Below, one piece after another: positions 23,631-33,602 of a DNA stretch of 40,608 nt. The notes below the pieces were generated by a model. That model did not search any database. It worked only from the letters and a program-made list of their open reading frames with translations, and was not told where the DNA came from. The number at the start of each line of letters is the position of its first letter. Position 1 is the first letter of the stretch. Location of the stretch: contig NZGE01000048.1 in the NCBI GenBank assembly GCA_002689455.1, forward strand, positions 1 through 40,608, in the 5' to 3' direction. The position numbers were made by a program, and so were the translations under genes. The stretch is from Magnetococcales bacterium (GTDB lineage: Bacteria > Pseudomonadota > Alphaproteobacteria > UBA2136).

Positions 23631-26600
23631 CTAAACCCAATTCAATTTTGGAGTATCAGAAGCTGTCCAAATAAGTACGGCTTTAATTTCCTTCTTCGGA
23701 AAAATTTCTTGTAATGCTTTTTTATAAAACTGCATTTGTTTTTGATAATCAACAGGTATAGTTTCAGGAATTGTTGCATTTGTTTTATAGTCCACTGCAA
23801 TCACTTCATTTTCACAAACAACTAACCTATCCACAATCCCTTCAAGCCTGTAACCATTTATGTTTGCTGCCAGTGGAATTTCAGCTTTGGAATTTTCAGC
23901 AAAAAATTCTGGGAAATTTTGAAGAACTGCCACAGCGCTTTTCACCAACATTTCCTTTTCAGCGCTGGTATATTCTGCTGCCACTTGATTTAAGAAATTC
24001 AGCCCTTTTTCTTGCCAATTGCACTGTTCTAACTCTGGCAAAAATTCCAATAATTTATGTACCAACTGCCCACGCTTAAATAATTTTTCACGCTGTTTTT
24101 CGCTTAAAAGTTCAAGCTGCTCTTTCCTTTTTAAAGAATCGGATGCGTGCACTAAAGTTAAGCCACGCTCGTTCGGCGCTAAACTTTCCACCCATTCAGG
24201 TAAAGCTTCTTCCACAGGTTCTAAAGGTGTTTCTTTACTTTGAGCTGTTAAGTTATTTTCAACTTTAAATACATATTCACCTTGAGTGATTTGTAAAAAT
24301 TTCTGTTGTTCAGAAATAGCTTCCAATATATGCCCATACCAGCAATTTTCAGGTTTATAGCCATGTTTTTTAACACCTGAAATGTAAATACGTTCTTTTG
24401 AACGTGTAAGCGCAACATAAAGCAAACGCATTTCATCACGGAAAATACGTTCTTTTTCTTCATCAACCAGTTTTTCTTGATAGGCTGGTGCTTCTTTTGC
24501 TGAGAGGCGGTGCAAAAACAAGTGATCCGAACCATCATCACCCACATGCCAAAGGCCTGTATCATTGGACATATTTTTATAAAACTGCCCTGTGGTATCT
24601 GGCATTATCACAATTGGAGACTCCAATCCTTTTGAACCGTGTGCTGTCATTAAACGCACTTTATTACCAGCATCGGTTTCACGTTTTAAGTTTAAAGTTT
24701 GCGTATCCAGCATATGAATAAGTTTTAAAACACCCTCACCTTTTTGTGTTACTTCCATAGCCATATTTAAAAGTGTATCTAAGGCATCGTCCACAGCTAC
24801 AACAGGCGATTTTTCATCACGCATGGACATTAAAGAATAATACACACCACGCACATTTAATTGCTGAATAACCCAAGTTAAAAACCCTTGCAAACCTTCT
24901 TTATAAAAAGCACGTGTCACGTTTTGTAGCACAGCCCCATATGACACAGTTTTATCTATCATATGCCATAAGGTTTTCGATTTTTTTTTCCCAACAAACA
25001 ATGCATCAAACTCTTCATCATTTAAGCCAATAAGCGGTGACCTTAAAACATGCGCTAGAGATAAATCATCATCCGTATTCGACACAAATTTTAACAATGC
25101 CAACAAGTCTTGAATCACCGTTTCACTTTGCAGTGTCACTTGGTCGGCACCGCCGTGTGGAATATAATAACGGTCTAGCGCTGCAATGAGAGATGACATT
25201 AAAGAGCGACTTCTAAGTAAAATCATAATATCACCAGGCTCAATATATGTACCCGTGCTCTCCAAAACATCTTTACTATTCAACAAATTTAAAATTTGTT
25301 TTGCTGTTTTCTCTGCAATTTCCTCTTTTAAAGAGCTTTGCTTATTTTTCCTTGTCGGTAAACTCCAAGGTTCAAAAACAACTTCATCATCTTGTGCTTC
25401 TAAAAGTGGAGAAATATGAATAACACCACTGCTTCCTACCTTCACTGCATTATGTAAAATTTCATCAGCCATATCATCTACAGCGTGGTGACGGTTTGTT
25501 TGCTGGAAAACCGAATCCACAAAATTTAAAACAGGCTCTGTCGAACGGAAAGAAACCATGAGTTCTTCCACAGCTACAGGAGCGTTTGATTGTGACTGGT
25601 GTGCATGCAAGTAATGTTTCATAGAGCCAAAAACATGTGGTTGCGCTCCACGGAAGCGATAAATACTTTGCTTCATATCACCCACCGCGAAGAAAGTGCG
25701 CCCTTCATGCTGGCCCACACCTGCATAAAACTCGTCAACAATTGCTTTTAAAATATGCCACTGATCATTATCCGTATCCTGCGCTTCATCCAATAAAACA
25801 TGACGAATTTTTTGATCCATTTTAAAGCGAACCCATTCGCTTTTTTCTGTGTTTTTTAACAGGTCAGCTGTTTTAGAAATAAGATCATCAAAATCTAAAA
25901 CCCCCGATTTATATTTCAGTTTTTCATAAGACTCTAAAATTTGTGAACCCAACTCCAAATATGAAATGGTAATAAGGTAAGCATTTGCAGTTTTAATTTT
26001 TTCTTCAACATCTAGAATATAATCGGCGAACTTATACATGAGGTCCCACAAGTCATCACCACCAAATTCACGCGCTTTTTTATCGGGGAACCCTTGACTA
26101 CGTACCTTGCCTGATGAGGGTGAAATAAAAACATCTCTCAACTTCTGCCAAGGTGCGGTTTCATCATGTAAATATTCTTTTAAAAGCGTGCCCAAGCCTT
26201 GCGCCACTTTACCCCCTTGAAGTAAAGATTCTGCGCCTTTTATTAAAGTTTCAGCATAAACATTGGGTACAACACATAAATTTTCACAAAAGTTCTCGTA
26301 TGTTTCACCTGTGATATTTCCTTCAATATTTAACGTTTTCAAAAGTGTTTCTTTAACACCTTCAATACCGCCCGATTGTCTTAAATATTTTTTATATCTT
26401 GTGGCTTCGTTTACAAAAGAATCTAACGCTTCACTTAATGTTTTTTCACCGTATGTGTAGGCATAAAAGTCAAAAACCCACGCAGGCTTAAGCGTTCCTT
26501 CAAGAGCATGCATAAACACTGATGATTTTGCTTTTCTTAAAAGCTCGGACTGCTCTTGCCCTTCAATTAAGTTAAAGGCTGGGCTAATGTCAGCTTCTAG

Positions 26601-27047
26601 GGGGAATTGTGCTAAAATTTTCTGGCAAAAACCATGAATTGTATTACTTTCAACCGCATTATCTAAAAACTCAGCAAAGAGAGTTCTTGCTCGTTTTACA
26701 TGCATTTTTGAAGGTTCTTCACCAAGCATTTTTTCTAAATTTACATGTAATTCTTCTTCTGTACATGTTGCCCAGACAGAAAGTTCGGAACGTAACCTCT
26801 CTTCCATTTCACGAGCAGCTGCACGGGTAAAAGTAACAGCTAAAATTTCATATGGCTTTAAAGAATTGTCTTGCAGTAAAAGCCCTAAAATACGCTTGGT
26901 TAAAACATACGTTTTACCTGTACCAGCAGAAGCCGAAACCCACACTGAATTTAAACCACTTGCGGCATTATTTTGACGCCTTGTTGCTTCTTTCACCAAC
27001 ATTTCAGGAGTTAGTGCGTTTGGTGTTGAATTATGATTTGTTAACAT
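23631..27047 (-). CDS. addA: AddA, ATP-dependent helicase/nuclease subunit A
   Basis: Helicase-nuclease subunit of the AddAB double-strand-break resection enzyme, which prepares 3' ends for RecA. The 1138-residue UvrD-like protein has the Walker A motif VSASAGTGKTYVL, motif II VLLDEAQDTDNDQW, motif III IYRFRGAQP, motif V LMTAHGSKGLESPIVIM and motif VI RLLYVALTRSKERIYI. The C-terminal RecB-type nuclease reads LEGIVDRL...VIAVDYKTN. The length is normal. Its start overlaps the end of addB by 17 bases, so the two are translated together. Confidence 0.97.
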   Translation of the reverse strand: MLTNHNSTPNALTPEMLVKEATRRQNNAASGLNSVWVSASAGTGKTYVLTKRILGLLLQDNSLKPYEILAVTFTRAAAREMEERLRSELSVWATCTEEELHVNLEKMLGEEPSKMHVKRARTLFAEFLDNAVESNTIHGFCQKILAQFPLEADISPAFNLIEGQEQSELLRKAKSSVFMHALEGTLKPAWVFDFYAYTYGEKTLSEALDSFVNEATRYKKYLRQSGGIEGVKETLLKTLNIEGNITGETYENFCENLCVVPNVYAETLIKGAESLLQGGKVAQGLGTLLKEYLHDETAPWQKLRDVFISPSSGKVRSQGFPDKKAREFGGDDLWDLMYKFADYILDVEEKIKTANAYLITISYLELGSQILESYEKLKYKSGVLDFDDLISKTADLLKNTEKSEWVRFKMDQKIRHVLLDEAQDTDNDQWHILKAIVDEFYAGVGQHEGRTFFAVGDMKQSIYRFRGAQPHVFGSMKHYLHAHQSQSNAPVAVEELMVSFRSTEPVLNFVDSVFQQTNRHHAVDDMADEILHNAVKVGSSGVIHISPLLEAQDDEVVFEPWSLPTRKNKQSSLKEEIAEKTAKQILNLLNSKDVLESTGTYIEPGDIMILLRSRSLMSSLIAALDRYYIPHGGADQVTLQSETVIQDLLALLKFVSNTDDDLSLAHVLRSPLIGLNDEEFDALFVGKKKSKTLWHMIDKTVSYGAVLQNVTRAFYKEGLQGFLTWVIQQLNVRGVYYSLMSMRDEKSPVVAVDDALDTLLNMAMEVTQKGEGVLKLIHMLDTQTLNLKRETDAGNKVRLMTAHGSKGLESPIVIMPDTTGQFYKNMSNDTGLWHVGDDGSDHLFLHRLSAKEAPAYQEKLVDEEKERIFRDEMRLLYVALTRSKERIYISGVKKHGYKPENCWYGHILEAISEQQKFLQITQGEYVFKVENNLTAQSKETPLEPVEEALPEWVESLAPNERGLTLVHASDSLKRKEQLELLSEKQREKLFKRGQLVHKLLEFLPELEQCNWQEKGLNFLNQVAAEYTSAEKEMLVKSAVAVLQNFPEFFAENSKAEIPLAANINGYRLEGIVDRLVVCENEVIAVDYKTNATIPETIPVDYQKQMQFYKKALQEIFPKKEIKAVLIWTASDTPKLNWV

Positions 27048-29994
27048 GGCTCACCCAATCCTTAAAACGGCACAACCCTGCAAATTCACAATAACGGCAA
27101 GGGCCTTTTTTCTCTTCCATAGCTTCCCCACCAGGAAAGGCTTCGTAAGCTTTTTCACCTTTATGCATTTCAGCTGTAATGCTGTTTAAAGCCTCATCGG
27201 CAATTTGTGTAAATTCTTCCAAACTTTCTTTCACACCAATGGCATTTTGAAACTTAACGCCTTCACCTTTTTTACCTGATACATGCCAATATTCAAGTGC
27301 TTTTACAGGTGTTTTACGTTCAAAACCGCCACGGCTTAAAATAACACTTTCCACTGCCATTTGAGGTTCAACACCGTTTAAAACATCTTTAGGTGAAGGT
27401 GGTGCGCCAGTCTTGTAATCAATAACCACCAAACCTTCTTTTGTTTGGTCAATCCGATCGGCTTTGGCATAAAGCTTCACACCACTGTCTAGTAGGACAT
27501 TGGCATCTTTTTCAATATGTAAAGGCACTGTTCCATTCAAGTGATCTTCCACCACTTTATTTGCAAAAGCATCTGCAATTTTTTCCATCTGCTTTAAACC
27601 AAGTGCTTTACTTGCTTTTTCTTCCACAGCTTCAAATGCCACTTTCGCCTGCAACATTAAGTGATTATAAACTTCTTTTTTATTACCTTTATCGCCTGCA
27701 AAAGGTGGTGGCATGTGCGCCACTTCCACAAAAAAGCTTTCCAAAACTTTATGAATAAGCTGTCCTTTAAGTGAGGCTGAAAAACTTTCTTCGTAAGCTT
27801 CCAATGCTTCCAATTTTAAAACTTTACGAATGTAAACTTTATATGGACATTGCATAATATCCCTTGCGGTTGAAGCCGACCAAATAGCAGGTCTTCGATC
27901 AATACTCGGCTTAGGTTCTGGCGGTGAAAGCCTTTGCACGTCGCCATTTAAACGAAGTGCCCTTACCCTGTTTTTCCAAACTGAATTTTTAAGAAGAAGT
28001 TGTTCAAAAACTTTTTGAGGCATAACCGATTCTAACCTTGAAAGAAAACGTGAAGGAATTGTTTCGCCTTCACTATCCTTTAAAGTTCTTGTCATAAAAA
28101 CTTCTTTTTGGGTTACCAGGTTTAAAAGGTCGTGTGCGCTCATACCCACATGAACTTGTGCACTTGGAATGCCCAATTTTTCACATATAGCACTATTGAA
28201 CCAAACATCAGGGGCAACTTTCCTAGGCCACACACCTTCATTTAAAGCACCCACTATCACACGGTCCACATGCTGTAAGCGGGACTCCATTGGACCCCAA
28301 ATAAACAACCTTGGATGTGTGCTTTGTTTTTTACGCACAGCCGTTGTGGACATTACACCGGTTAACATACCTAAGTAGGTTTCTAAGTTAATATTTTGAA
28401 CATCTTTAGCCGCATCTTGCCATGAAGAAAGCATACCTAACAATGTTTGCCCTGCTTCATCGTCAAAAATGTTTAATTCATCTTGATCGTCTTGCTTTAA
28501 AACTGTTTTCAAAACATCTAAATGCTTTGATATCCAGAAATCCACCTTATATTCAGCGCCTTTACCAAGCAATGGCTTAAAAACAGCTTCCAGCTCACTC
28601 ATAAATGTTAAAGCATCTGGCGCGAGGTTACCGTCTTTACGTTCATTTTGAAGGGACTTTTGTAACTTATGGCGCAAACCCACAAAGCCAGAAGCAGGTT
28701 TTTCACCACGCAGAACCAAATGCTCTAAAGCTTTTAACTTTTGTGTTTTATTTTTAATATGCCCTAAATTTGCATATTTATGATTTAAAAACTCAGCCAA
28801 CATTAAAGGTGGGAAATATTCATTCACTAAATTAACCACCATAAAAAACAAACGACCCAAAGGCGTTGATAAAAGTGGAATACCCGCACTGTCATCAACA
28901 TTCACACCCCATTTTTTAAGGCAGGCCTCCACACGCAATGACAAACGCCTATCAGGGCTAATGAGTGCACAGGTTTTACCTTCATTTTCCAGCGTTTCAC
29001 GCATGATGAGCGCTACAATTTCAGCCTCTTCACTTTCGGTTGAGGCTTCAATATAACTGAGACCTTGAACACCTTTAGGGGCTGTGATGTCATCTATTTT
29101 TTTTAAGCCTTCAGCGGGCGCTAAAGCTTGTTGCCAACACAACACCCTTTCAGAGCTGTTTTTTTCTTTTAAAAATTCAACATCACTTCTTTGAAGTTCT
29201 AATTTTTGAAGCAACCGCTTCAATGTAAATTGTGGGTGCGTTTCCGGCACTTTTTCAAACAATTCCTCTGACATGTTTTTATCGAGGGATGAAAGAATAA
29301 GAACACCTTTTTCATGTTTTATAATTTCTTTTAACAGTTTAAAACCAAGGGGTGTTGTATCACTAAAACCAACTGCCCAAACAGCATTTTTCATACCATT
29401 TTTTTGAAGAGATTCTAATTCCACTTCTACGGCTTTTTGCGCTGCGTCTACAGTGTCCACTTTTTGGTTTTCATGTAACCAGCTTGGGTAAAACTCAAAA
29501 GCAATTTTGAAAAAATTTACATTTTGTTTCCAGTGATGTGATAGATTTTCAGGAATTTCCTTTTCAACATCATGGATGGTTAGGTCATACGCTTTCAACT
29601 TTGAAAACAAACTTGATAAAGCCGTTGCCTGCTCGAAGCATTTATTAAAAGAATAAGAAGGGTAAGCTGTTTGCACCAACTGTGTTAAAACCATTTGCCG
29701 ACCGAGCGAAGATATAATTTCTTGTTTCTCAAGGTCATTACGTTCAAAGCGGTGAGCGTCCATGTCTTCATCATGAAAGGACATCATATGAATATGAGGT
29801 AAAAGCCCTGCACCGTTTATTTTTACAAAAGCTTCTTTTATGGCTAACCCAGCCCTTGGGGATGGTACATAAATTTTAATATCAGCCAATGCTAAAGGGT
29901 TTCCTTCAGGGAGCGTTGCTATGATTTTTTCAACCACAGCTTCTGCCAAATTTTCCCCTGCCTGACTGGTGTAAATTAAACCTTTATTTTGCAA
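27031..29994 (-). CDS. addB: AddB, double-strand break repair subunit
   Basis: Partner of AddA (987 residues). As in other alphaproteobacterial AddB proteins, the N-terminus (IYVPSPRAGLAIKEAF) has no Walker A. The C-terminal nuclease shows YAKADRIDQTKEGLVVIDYKTG. The iron-sulphur-type cysteines are present: one in MQCPYKVYIRKVL and three in CRYCEFAGLC. The start is a TTG within the end of the murU-like gene (11-base overlap) with AAAGG nine bases upstream; no ATG is near, so I accept the TTG. It is part of the minus-strand tsaE-murU-addB-addA run. Confidence 0.95.
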   Translation of the reverse strand: MQNKGLIYTSQAGENLAEAVVEKIIATLPEGNPLALADIKIYVPSPRAGLAIKEAFVKINGAGLLPHIHMMSFHDEDMDAHRFERNDLEKQEIISSLGRQMVLTQLVQTAYPSYSFNKCFEQATALSSLFSKLKAYDLTIHDVEKEIPENLSHHWKQNVNFFKIAFEFYPSWLHENQKVDTVDAAQKAVEVELESLQKNGMKNAVWAVGFSDTTPLGFKLLKEIIKHEKGVLILSSLDKNMSEELFEKVPETHPQFTLKRLLQKLELQRSDVEFLKEKNSSERVLCWQQALAPAEGLKKIDDITAPKGVQGLSYIEASTESEEAEIVALIMRETLENEGKTCALISPDRRLSLRVEACLKKWGVNVDDSAGIPLLSTPLGRLFFMVVNLVNEYFPPLMLAEFLNHKYANLGHIKNKTQKLKALEHLVLRGEKPASGFVGLRHKLQKSLQNERKDGNLAPDALTFMSELEAVFKPLLGKGAEYKVDFWISKHLDVLKTVLKQDDQDELNIFDDEAGQTLLGMLSSWQDAAKDVQNINLETYLGMLTGVMSTTAVRKKQSTHPRLFIWGPMESRLQHVDRVIVGALNEGVWPRKVAPDVWFNSAICEKLGIPSAQVHVGMSAHDLLNLVTQKEVFMTRTLKDSEGETIPSRFLSRLESVMPQKVFEQLLLKNSVWKNRVRALRLNGDVQRLSPPEPKPSIDRRPAIWSASTARDIMQCPYKVYIRKVLKLEALEAYEESFSASLKGQLIHKVLESFFVEVAHMPPPFAGDKGNKKEVYNHLMLQAKVAFEAVEEKASKALGLKQMEKIADAFANKVVEDHLNGTVPLHIEKDANVLLDSGVKLYAKADRIDQTKEGLVVIDYKTGAPPSPKDVLNGVEPQMAVESVILSRGGFERKTPVKALEYWHVSGKKGEGVKFQNAIGVKESLEEFTQIADEALNSITAEMHKGEKAYEAFPGGEAMEEKKGPCRYCEFAGLCRFKDWVSHVNKS

Positions 29995-30742
29995 AATTTA
30001 TAACCTTTGCTGGCAACCCATTTTCATATTTAATAACATTTTTCGCTTTTAAAAGCCCTTCTGGAGTTCCCATATCAATCCATGGGTAATTTGCCTTGTA
30101 GCCATAAAAACTTTTAGATCTTGCAGCTTTTTTCCATAATGAAACAAGTGGGTTATAGCCTTCTTCAACATTATCAAATACCGAAGTTTTAACCGCACAC
30201 AAACCACAATATGATATTTCCGAAATTTCACCTTCATCTAAAAAGTCTAAACGACCATCTTTGTAAAATCTAAAATCACCATTTGCCTTACGCTGATGGT
30301 CAACCGGCGTTAAGGCGAGTAAAAAGTCCATTTTTTCTGAGCTAAAATTATGAGAAACTTCTTCTACAAACGATGAAAAACCTTCACCCCACACAATATC
30401 ACCATTCGCAATTATAAAAGGTTCACCTTTAAAATGATGCAATGCCTTTTTTATACCACCCGCCGTTTCAAGTAATTCCTCTTCGTATGACAGGATTATT
30501 TTCATTTTAAAAATATCGTGACTACGCCACATTTCCACTGCATCAATAATTTTTTCTGCGCGCCAATGACAGTTCACCACCGTTTCTTGAATACCTGCAT
30601 TTTCCAAACCTTTTAAAATTCGAAATAACGGTGTGGTACCACCTAAATCCACAAGTGGTTTTGGTGTTTTTTTTGTAAGCTCGCCAAGCCTTGTTCCTTT
30701 ACCTGCGGCTAACACCATGGCACGTTTAATTTTATTTGTCAT
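29984..30742 (-). CDS. murU: MurU-like nucleotidyltransferase
   Basis: A sugar-1-phosphate nucleotidyltransferase (252 residues) with the signature VLAAGKGTRLGELTKKTPKPLVDL, the metal-binding IANGDIVW and PWIDMGTPEGLLKAKNVI at the end. In Pseudomonas, MurU makes UDP-MurNAc from MurNAc-1-phosphate after AmgK phosphorylates recycled MurNAc. The AmgK-like domain coded immediately upstream supports the same role. The older family name is mannose-1-phosphate guanylyltransferase. It abuts the upstream stop and overlaps addB. Confidence 0.85.
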   Translation of the reverse strand: MTNKIKRAMVLAAGKGTRLGELTKKTPKPLVDLGGTTPLFRILKGLENAGIQETVVNCHWRAEKIIDAVEMWRSHDIFKMKIILSYEEELLETAGGIKKALHHFKGEPFIIANGDIVWGEGFSSFVEEVSHNFSSEKMDFLLALTPVDHQRKANGDFRFYKDGRLDFLDEGEISEISYCGLCAVKTSVFDNVEEGYNPLVSLWKKAARSKSFYGYKANYPWIDMGTPEGLLKAKNVIKYENGLPAKVINFAK

Positions 30743-32248
30743 TTATGCTGCCTTTTCTTGATATTGCGGGTAAATTTTATCCATCACATTTTTAATTTCT
30801 GTACATGCAGGTTTATGAAGCAATTTATGAATCATTTCCCAAGCTTCGTTCATGCGCCCCATTACATTCTCACGTTTATCACGCTCTTGCAAACGCACTA
30901 ACAAACCTACAATTTTAAAATAGCGGTGCAATAAGCACAGGTTATAACCTGCAATAAAGTCTTCTTTCGAAACCTTTTCATTGATACCATCTAAAAACCG
31001 GTCAATTAACTTCTGTCTTAAAGCTTCGTCGGCTGGAAAGCGGTCTTCAAGTAAACATGCCACATCTAAACAAACAGGCCCTACCCTTGCATCTTGAAAA
31101 TCAATCATCGCTAAATTTTGAATAGTTGCTTCCCCTTTTGGGTTTAAACACATTAAATTATCAATATGGTAGTCATAATGGCAGGTTGTTTGTGGTAAAT
31201 TTTTTATTTTTTCAAAGCTTGCATACCACGCTTTTTTGAAAGATTCCCTATCTGCTATATGTGTTGCATGCCCTGTTACATATGGCAAATACCAGTCGGT
31301 AAACCTTTTTGCTTCCTGCCACATACTATCTGCGCTGTAATGCCAGACATCTACTTTTTTGTTATTGGCCGTATGAATTAAAATATCGGTTGCAACGGTT
31401 AGCCATTTTTCTTGCATAGCTTCACTGGCACATACACTTCTTAAGGATTGATCACCCAAGTCCTCTAACAACAAGTACCCATTTTCGACATCTGAGGCGT
31501 AAACTTTTGGAACACGCAGGCCTATTTCCTCATAAAAATTTACCATATCTGTGAAGTCTTGTACTTTTTCTACAGGCGGTGGCGCATCCATAATCAGCCG
31601 CTTTTCGCCATTTGTTTCCACTCTATAATAAGTTCTAAAGGAACAATCAGGTGAAAGTGGTGTAATATGCCCTTCAAAGTGTTGAGATTTTAAAAAACTG
31701 TTACGACCTTCTTCTGTTTGTGGTCTCATGATACTTGTTGGTAATAGCCCAAACCGTTCACGCCATGTACCATTTGCCTTTAATGTAACTTGACGGCTAT
31801 CAACAGCACCTTCAATCTCGCTTAGTTCAATGGTTAAAAAATCACCCACTTCACTTTCCATAACATAGCGCTTAGGTGTTTTATATCCAGGCAAGCCATC
31901 TTCAACATTGCTACACCATTCCATGAGCGTCACACCATTTTCGTAGTAAGAATCCAAGTCTAACATTTCCAGTTCTGAACCATCGCCCATACGGTAAGCG
32001 TCTACATGCACCACAGGCAAGCGTGTTTCATCATAAACTTGCATAAGATTAAAAGTTGGACTAGGAACCGCTAAATCATCGTCACCAGCAAGAGCACGAA
32101 TAAAGGCACGTGCGAAAGTTGTTTTTCCCATACCCAATGTACCTTCCAGGCGAATAAAGTCCCCCGCAAAAGTATAGCGTGCAATTTCACGCGCTAAATT
32201 TTCAGTATCTTTCTCACATGTTGTGGTCAAAGTAACCTGACTTTGCAT
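30743..32248 (-). CDS. tsaE: TsaE ATPase fused to AmgK-like phosphotransferase
   Basis: A 501-residue two-domain protein. Residues 1 to about 150 are TsaE, the ATPase needed for t6A modification of tRNA, with Walker A EGTLGMGKTTF, VPSPTFNLMQVYD and VHVDAYRM...GVTLMEWC. From about residue 165 an aminoglycoside-phosphotransferase-like kinase follows, with YLLLEDLGDQSL, the catalytic-loop HYDYHIDNLM and IDFQDARVGPVCLDVACLL. It resembles AmgK, the N-acetylmuramate/N-acetylglucosamine kinase of cell-wall recycling. This fusion is known in alphaproteobacteria. GGGGGTTTAT precedes the ATG. It heads the operon with murU, addB and addA. Confidence 0.92.
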   Translation of the reverse strand: MQSQVTLTTTCEKDTENLAREIARYTFAGDFIRLEGTLGMGKTTFARAFIRALAGDDDLAVPSPTFNLMQVYDETRLPVVHVDAYRMGDGSELEMLDLDSYYENGVTLMEWCSNVEDGLPGYKTPKRYVMESEVGDFLTIELSEIEGAVDSRQVTLKANGTWRERFGLLPTSIMRPQTEEGRNSFLKSQHFEGHITPLSPDCSFRTYYRVETNGEKRLIMDAPPPVEKVQDFTDMVNFYEEIGLRVPKVYASDVENGYLLLEDLGDQSLRSVCASEAMQEKWLTVATDILIHTANNKKVDVWHYSADSMWQEAKRFTDWYLPYVTGHATHIADRESFKKAWYASFEKIKNLPQTTCHYDYHIDNLMCLNPKGEATIQNLAMIDFQDARVGPVCLDVACLLEDRFPADEALRQKLIDRFLDGINEKVSKEDFIAGYNLCLLHRYFKIVGLLVRLQERDKRENVMGRMNEAWEMIHKLLHKPACTEIKNVMDKIYPQYQEKAA

Positions 32249-32344
32249 ATAAACCCCCGTTTAAAAATAATACGTAATTTTAAGGAAAACCTCCCTATTT
32301 AGCAAGCTAGAAGCATAAAAACATGCCTATACATCACTCAATAC

Positions 32345-32372
32345 TTGAAAAATTCTTCATAATCTTTAGAAT
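32345..32372 (+). promoter_or_regulatory. Probable promoter of the 375-residue gene
   Basis: TTGAAA and TAGAAT stand 16 bases apart, about 38 bases before the ATG at 32411. A ribosome binding site (TAGGGA) lies between them and the start, so this would be a normal leadered transcript. Confidence 0.4.
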
Positions 32373-32410
32373 AGGAAGGACATACAATTGAGGATAATAG
32401 GGACGCATAT

Positions 32411-33538
32411 ATGTCGAGCAACTTCGGTGATACAATGAATACCCAGTCCCACCAGAAAGATTCACAAACTGGTGGAGATTCTCAAGTTGCATCACGCCCA
32501 ATATCTCAATCACATAAAAGTTACATTCAATTTATTCATAACCCACAGCAAGGAACCAACCCTTCTTATGAAGAATTGAAAACATATTTACGTGACGCTT
32601 ATTTAGGTTTAGTTCCGCTACCTTTAAGTGCTGAAAACATTGCTAAGTCATTTAGCTTTTTTAAAGGGTCGGCCCATAAACAAACTTTAAAGAAAATACT
32701 TTCAGATCATAATGTAGCTTTAAACCTCATCCCAGGTTTAAAAAAACTATCGACACATGAAAATTTCAGCCTTGACCGCCTACACGATTATGTATGCCTT
32801 GAAGATGATGAAAACACAATAGAACACCTAGAACAACGTGCCAAAATTGCCGAACAAAAAGCAAACCTCTATATTGAAGACATTTTCCAAAACCCTGATG
32901 TGGTTAAAAACGCTTTAAGGTCGGTTAGCAAAAAACAGTGGGGGCAACAACTTGTTAAGCCACCTTCAAACCCACACCTTTTAAAAGCAACTGCCAGCCT
33001 ACCCAGTGAGGACTTTTTTAAAAACGGCATGCATTTAGCCTTTTTAGAAATTGAACCTGAAATTTACAGTTCTATTAAGCCCGAACATGCTAAAAACGTT
33101 TATATAGGCTTCAAAGCGAAGAAATATTTACGTTTATTACTTGAAATTGAGCTTTCCCTTAAAACGCTTAAAGAAAAGCAGCTTAACGAAAAACGCATTC
33201 AAGACGATGCAAAGCTTTACCGTGGCGCACAAAAAGAGTCATTAATTCTTGAAAATGAAGTGCGTAAAACAGCCCCAAGGGATAACAACCTTCACCTTGA
33301 AGAAAAACCTGAGAAACCAAGTTTCCTTCAAAAAATGATCCGTGAAGAGCTGGGTTACTCAGCATCTGTGGACCGTGCACAGGTTCAAAAAATTCTTGAA
33401 GCCGCTGAAGAAATTTTAAATGCGCCCAAATCGGCTGAACCACCACAGGATTTTTTACATAAAAAACACCCTGAAAAACAAAAACCAGTCATTACACTGG
33501 ACAGCATTGACCTTTCCAGCCGAAGCTTCGAGCGTTAA
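32411..33538 (+). CDS. Lineage-specific hypothetical protein (375 residues)
   Basis: I do not recognise this protein. The first 40 residues are Ser/Gln-rich and look disordered. The middle is helical, with coiled-coil-like parts IEHLEQRAKIAEQKANLYIEDIF and LLLEIELSLKTLKEKQLNEKR. The last 70 residues are again charged and Pro-rich. There is no TM helix or signal peptide. TAGGGA lies before the start, and a second ATG eight codons in is possible. It is divergent from the tsaE operon and appears monocistronic. The codon use resembles that of its neighbours, so there is no sign of recent transfer. Confidence 0.75.
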   Translation: MSSNFGDTMNTQSHQKDSQTGGDSQVASRPISQSHKSYIQFIHNPQQGTNPSYEELKTYLRDAYLGLVPLPLSAENIAKSFSFFKGSAHKQTLKKILSDHNVALNLIPGLKKLSTHENFSLDRLHDYVCLEDDENTIEHLEQRAKIAEQKANLYIEDIFQNPDVVKNALRSVSKKQWGQQLVKPPSNPHLLKATASLPSEDFFKNGMHLAFLEIEPEIYSSIKPEHAKNVYIGFKAKKYLRLLLEIELSLKTLKEKQLNEKRIQDDAKLYRGAQKESLILENEVRKTAPRDNNLHLEEKPEKPSFLQKMIREELGYSASVDRAQVQKILEAAEEILNAPKSAEPPQDFLHKKHPEKQKPVITLDSIDLSSRSFER

Positions 33539-33565
33539 TTTCTAAAAACCTTAAACATTTTGCGA

Positions 33566-33594
33566 TTGAAAATTTCAAAAAAGTCCTCTAACTT
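33566..33594 (+). promoter_or_regulatory. Promoter of the FNR-like gene, apparently leaderless
   Basis: TTGAAA and TAACTT stand exactly 17 bases apart. The second box ends eight bases before the ATG at 33603, so the transcript would start at or within a base or two of the ATG. No Shine-Dalgarno sequence precedes this start. Confidence 0.55.
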
Positions 33595-33602
33595 GCTTAG
33601 TT

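Noticed and set aside
24248-24565. 105-residue minus-strand ORF within addA
   Set aside because: It is in another frame of the same strand as addA, covering helicase motif VI, and has no independent support.
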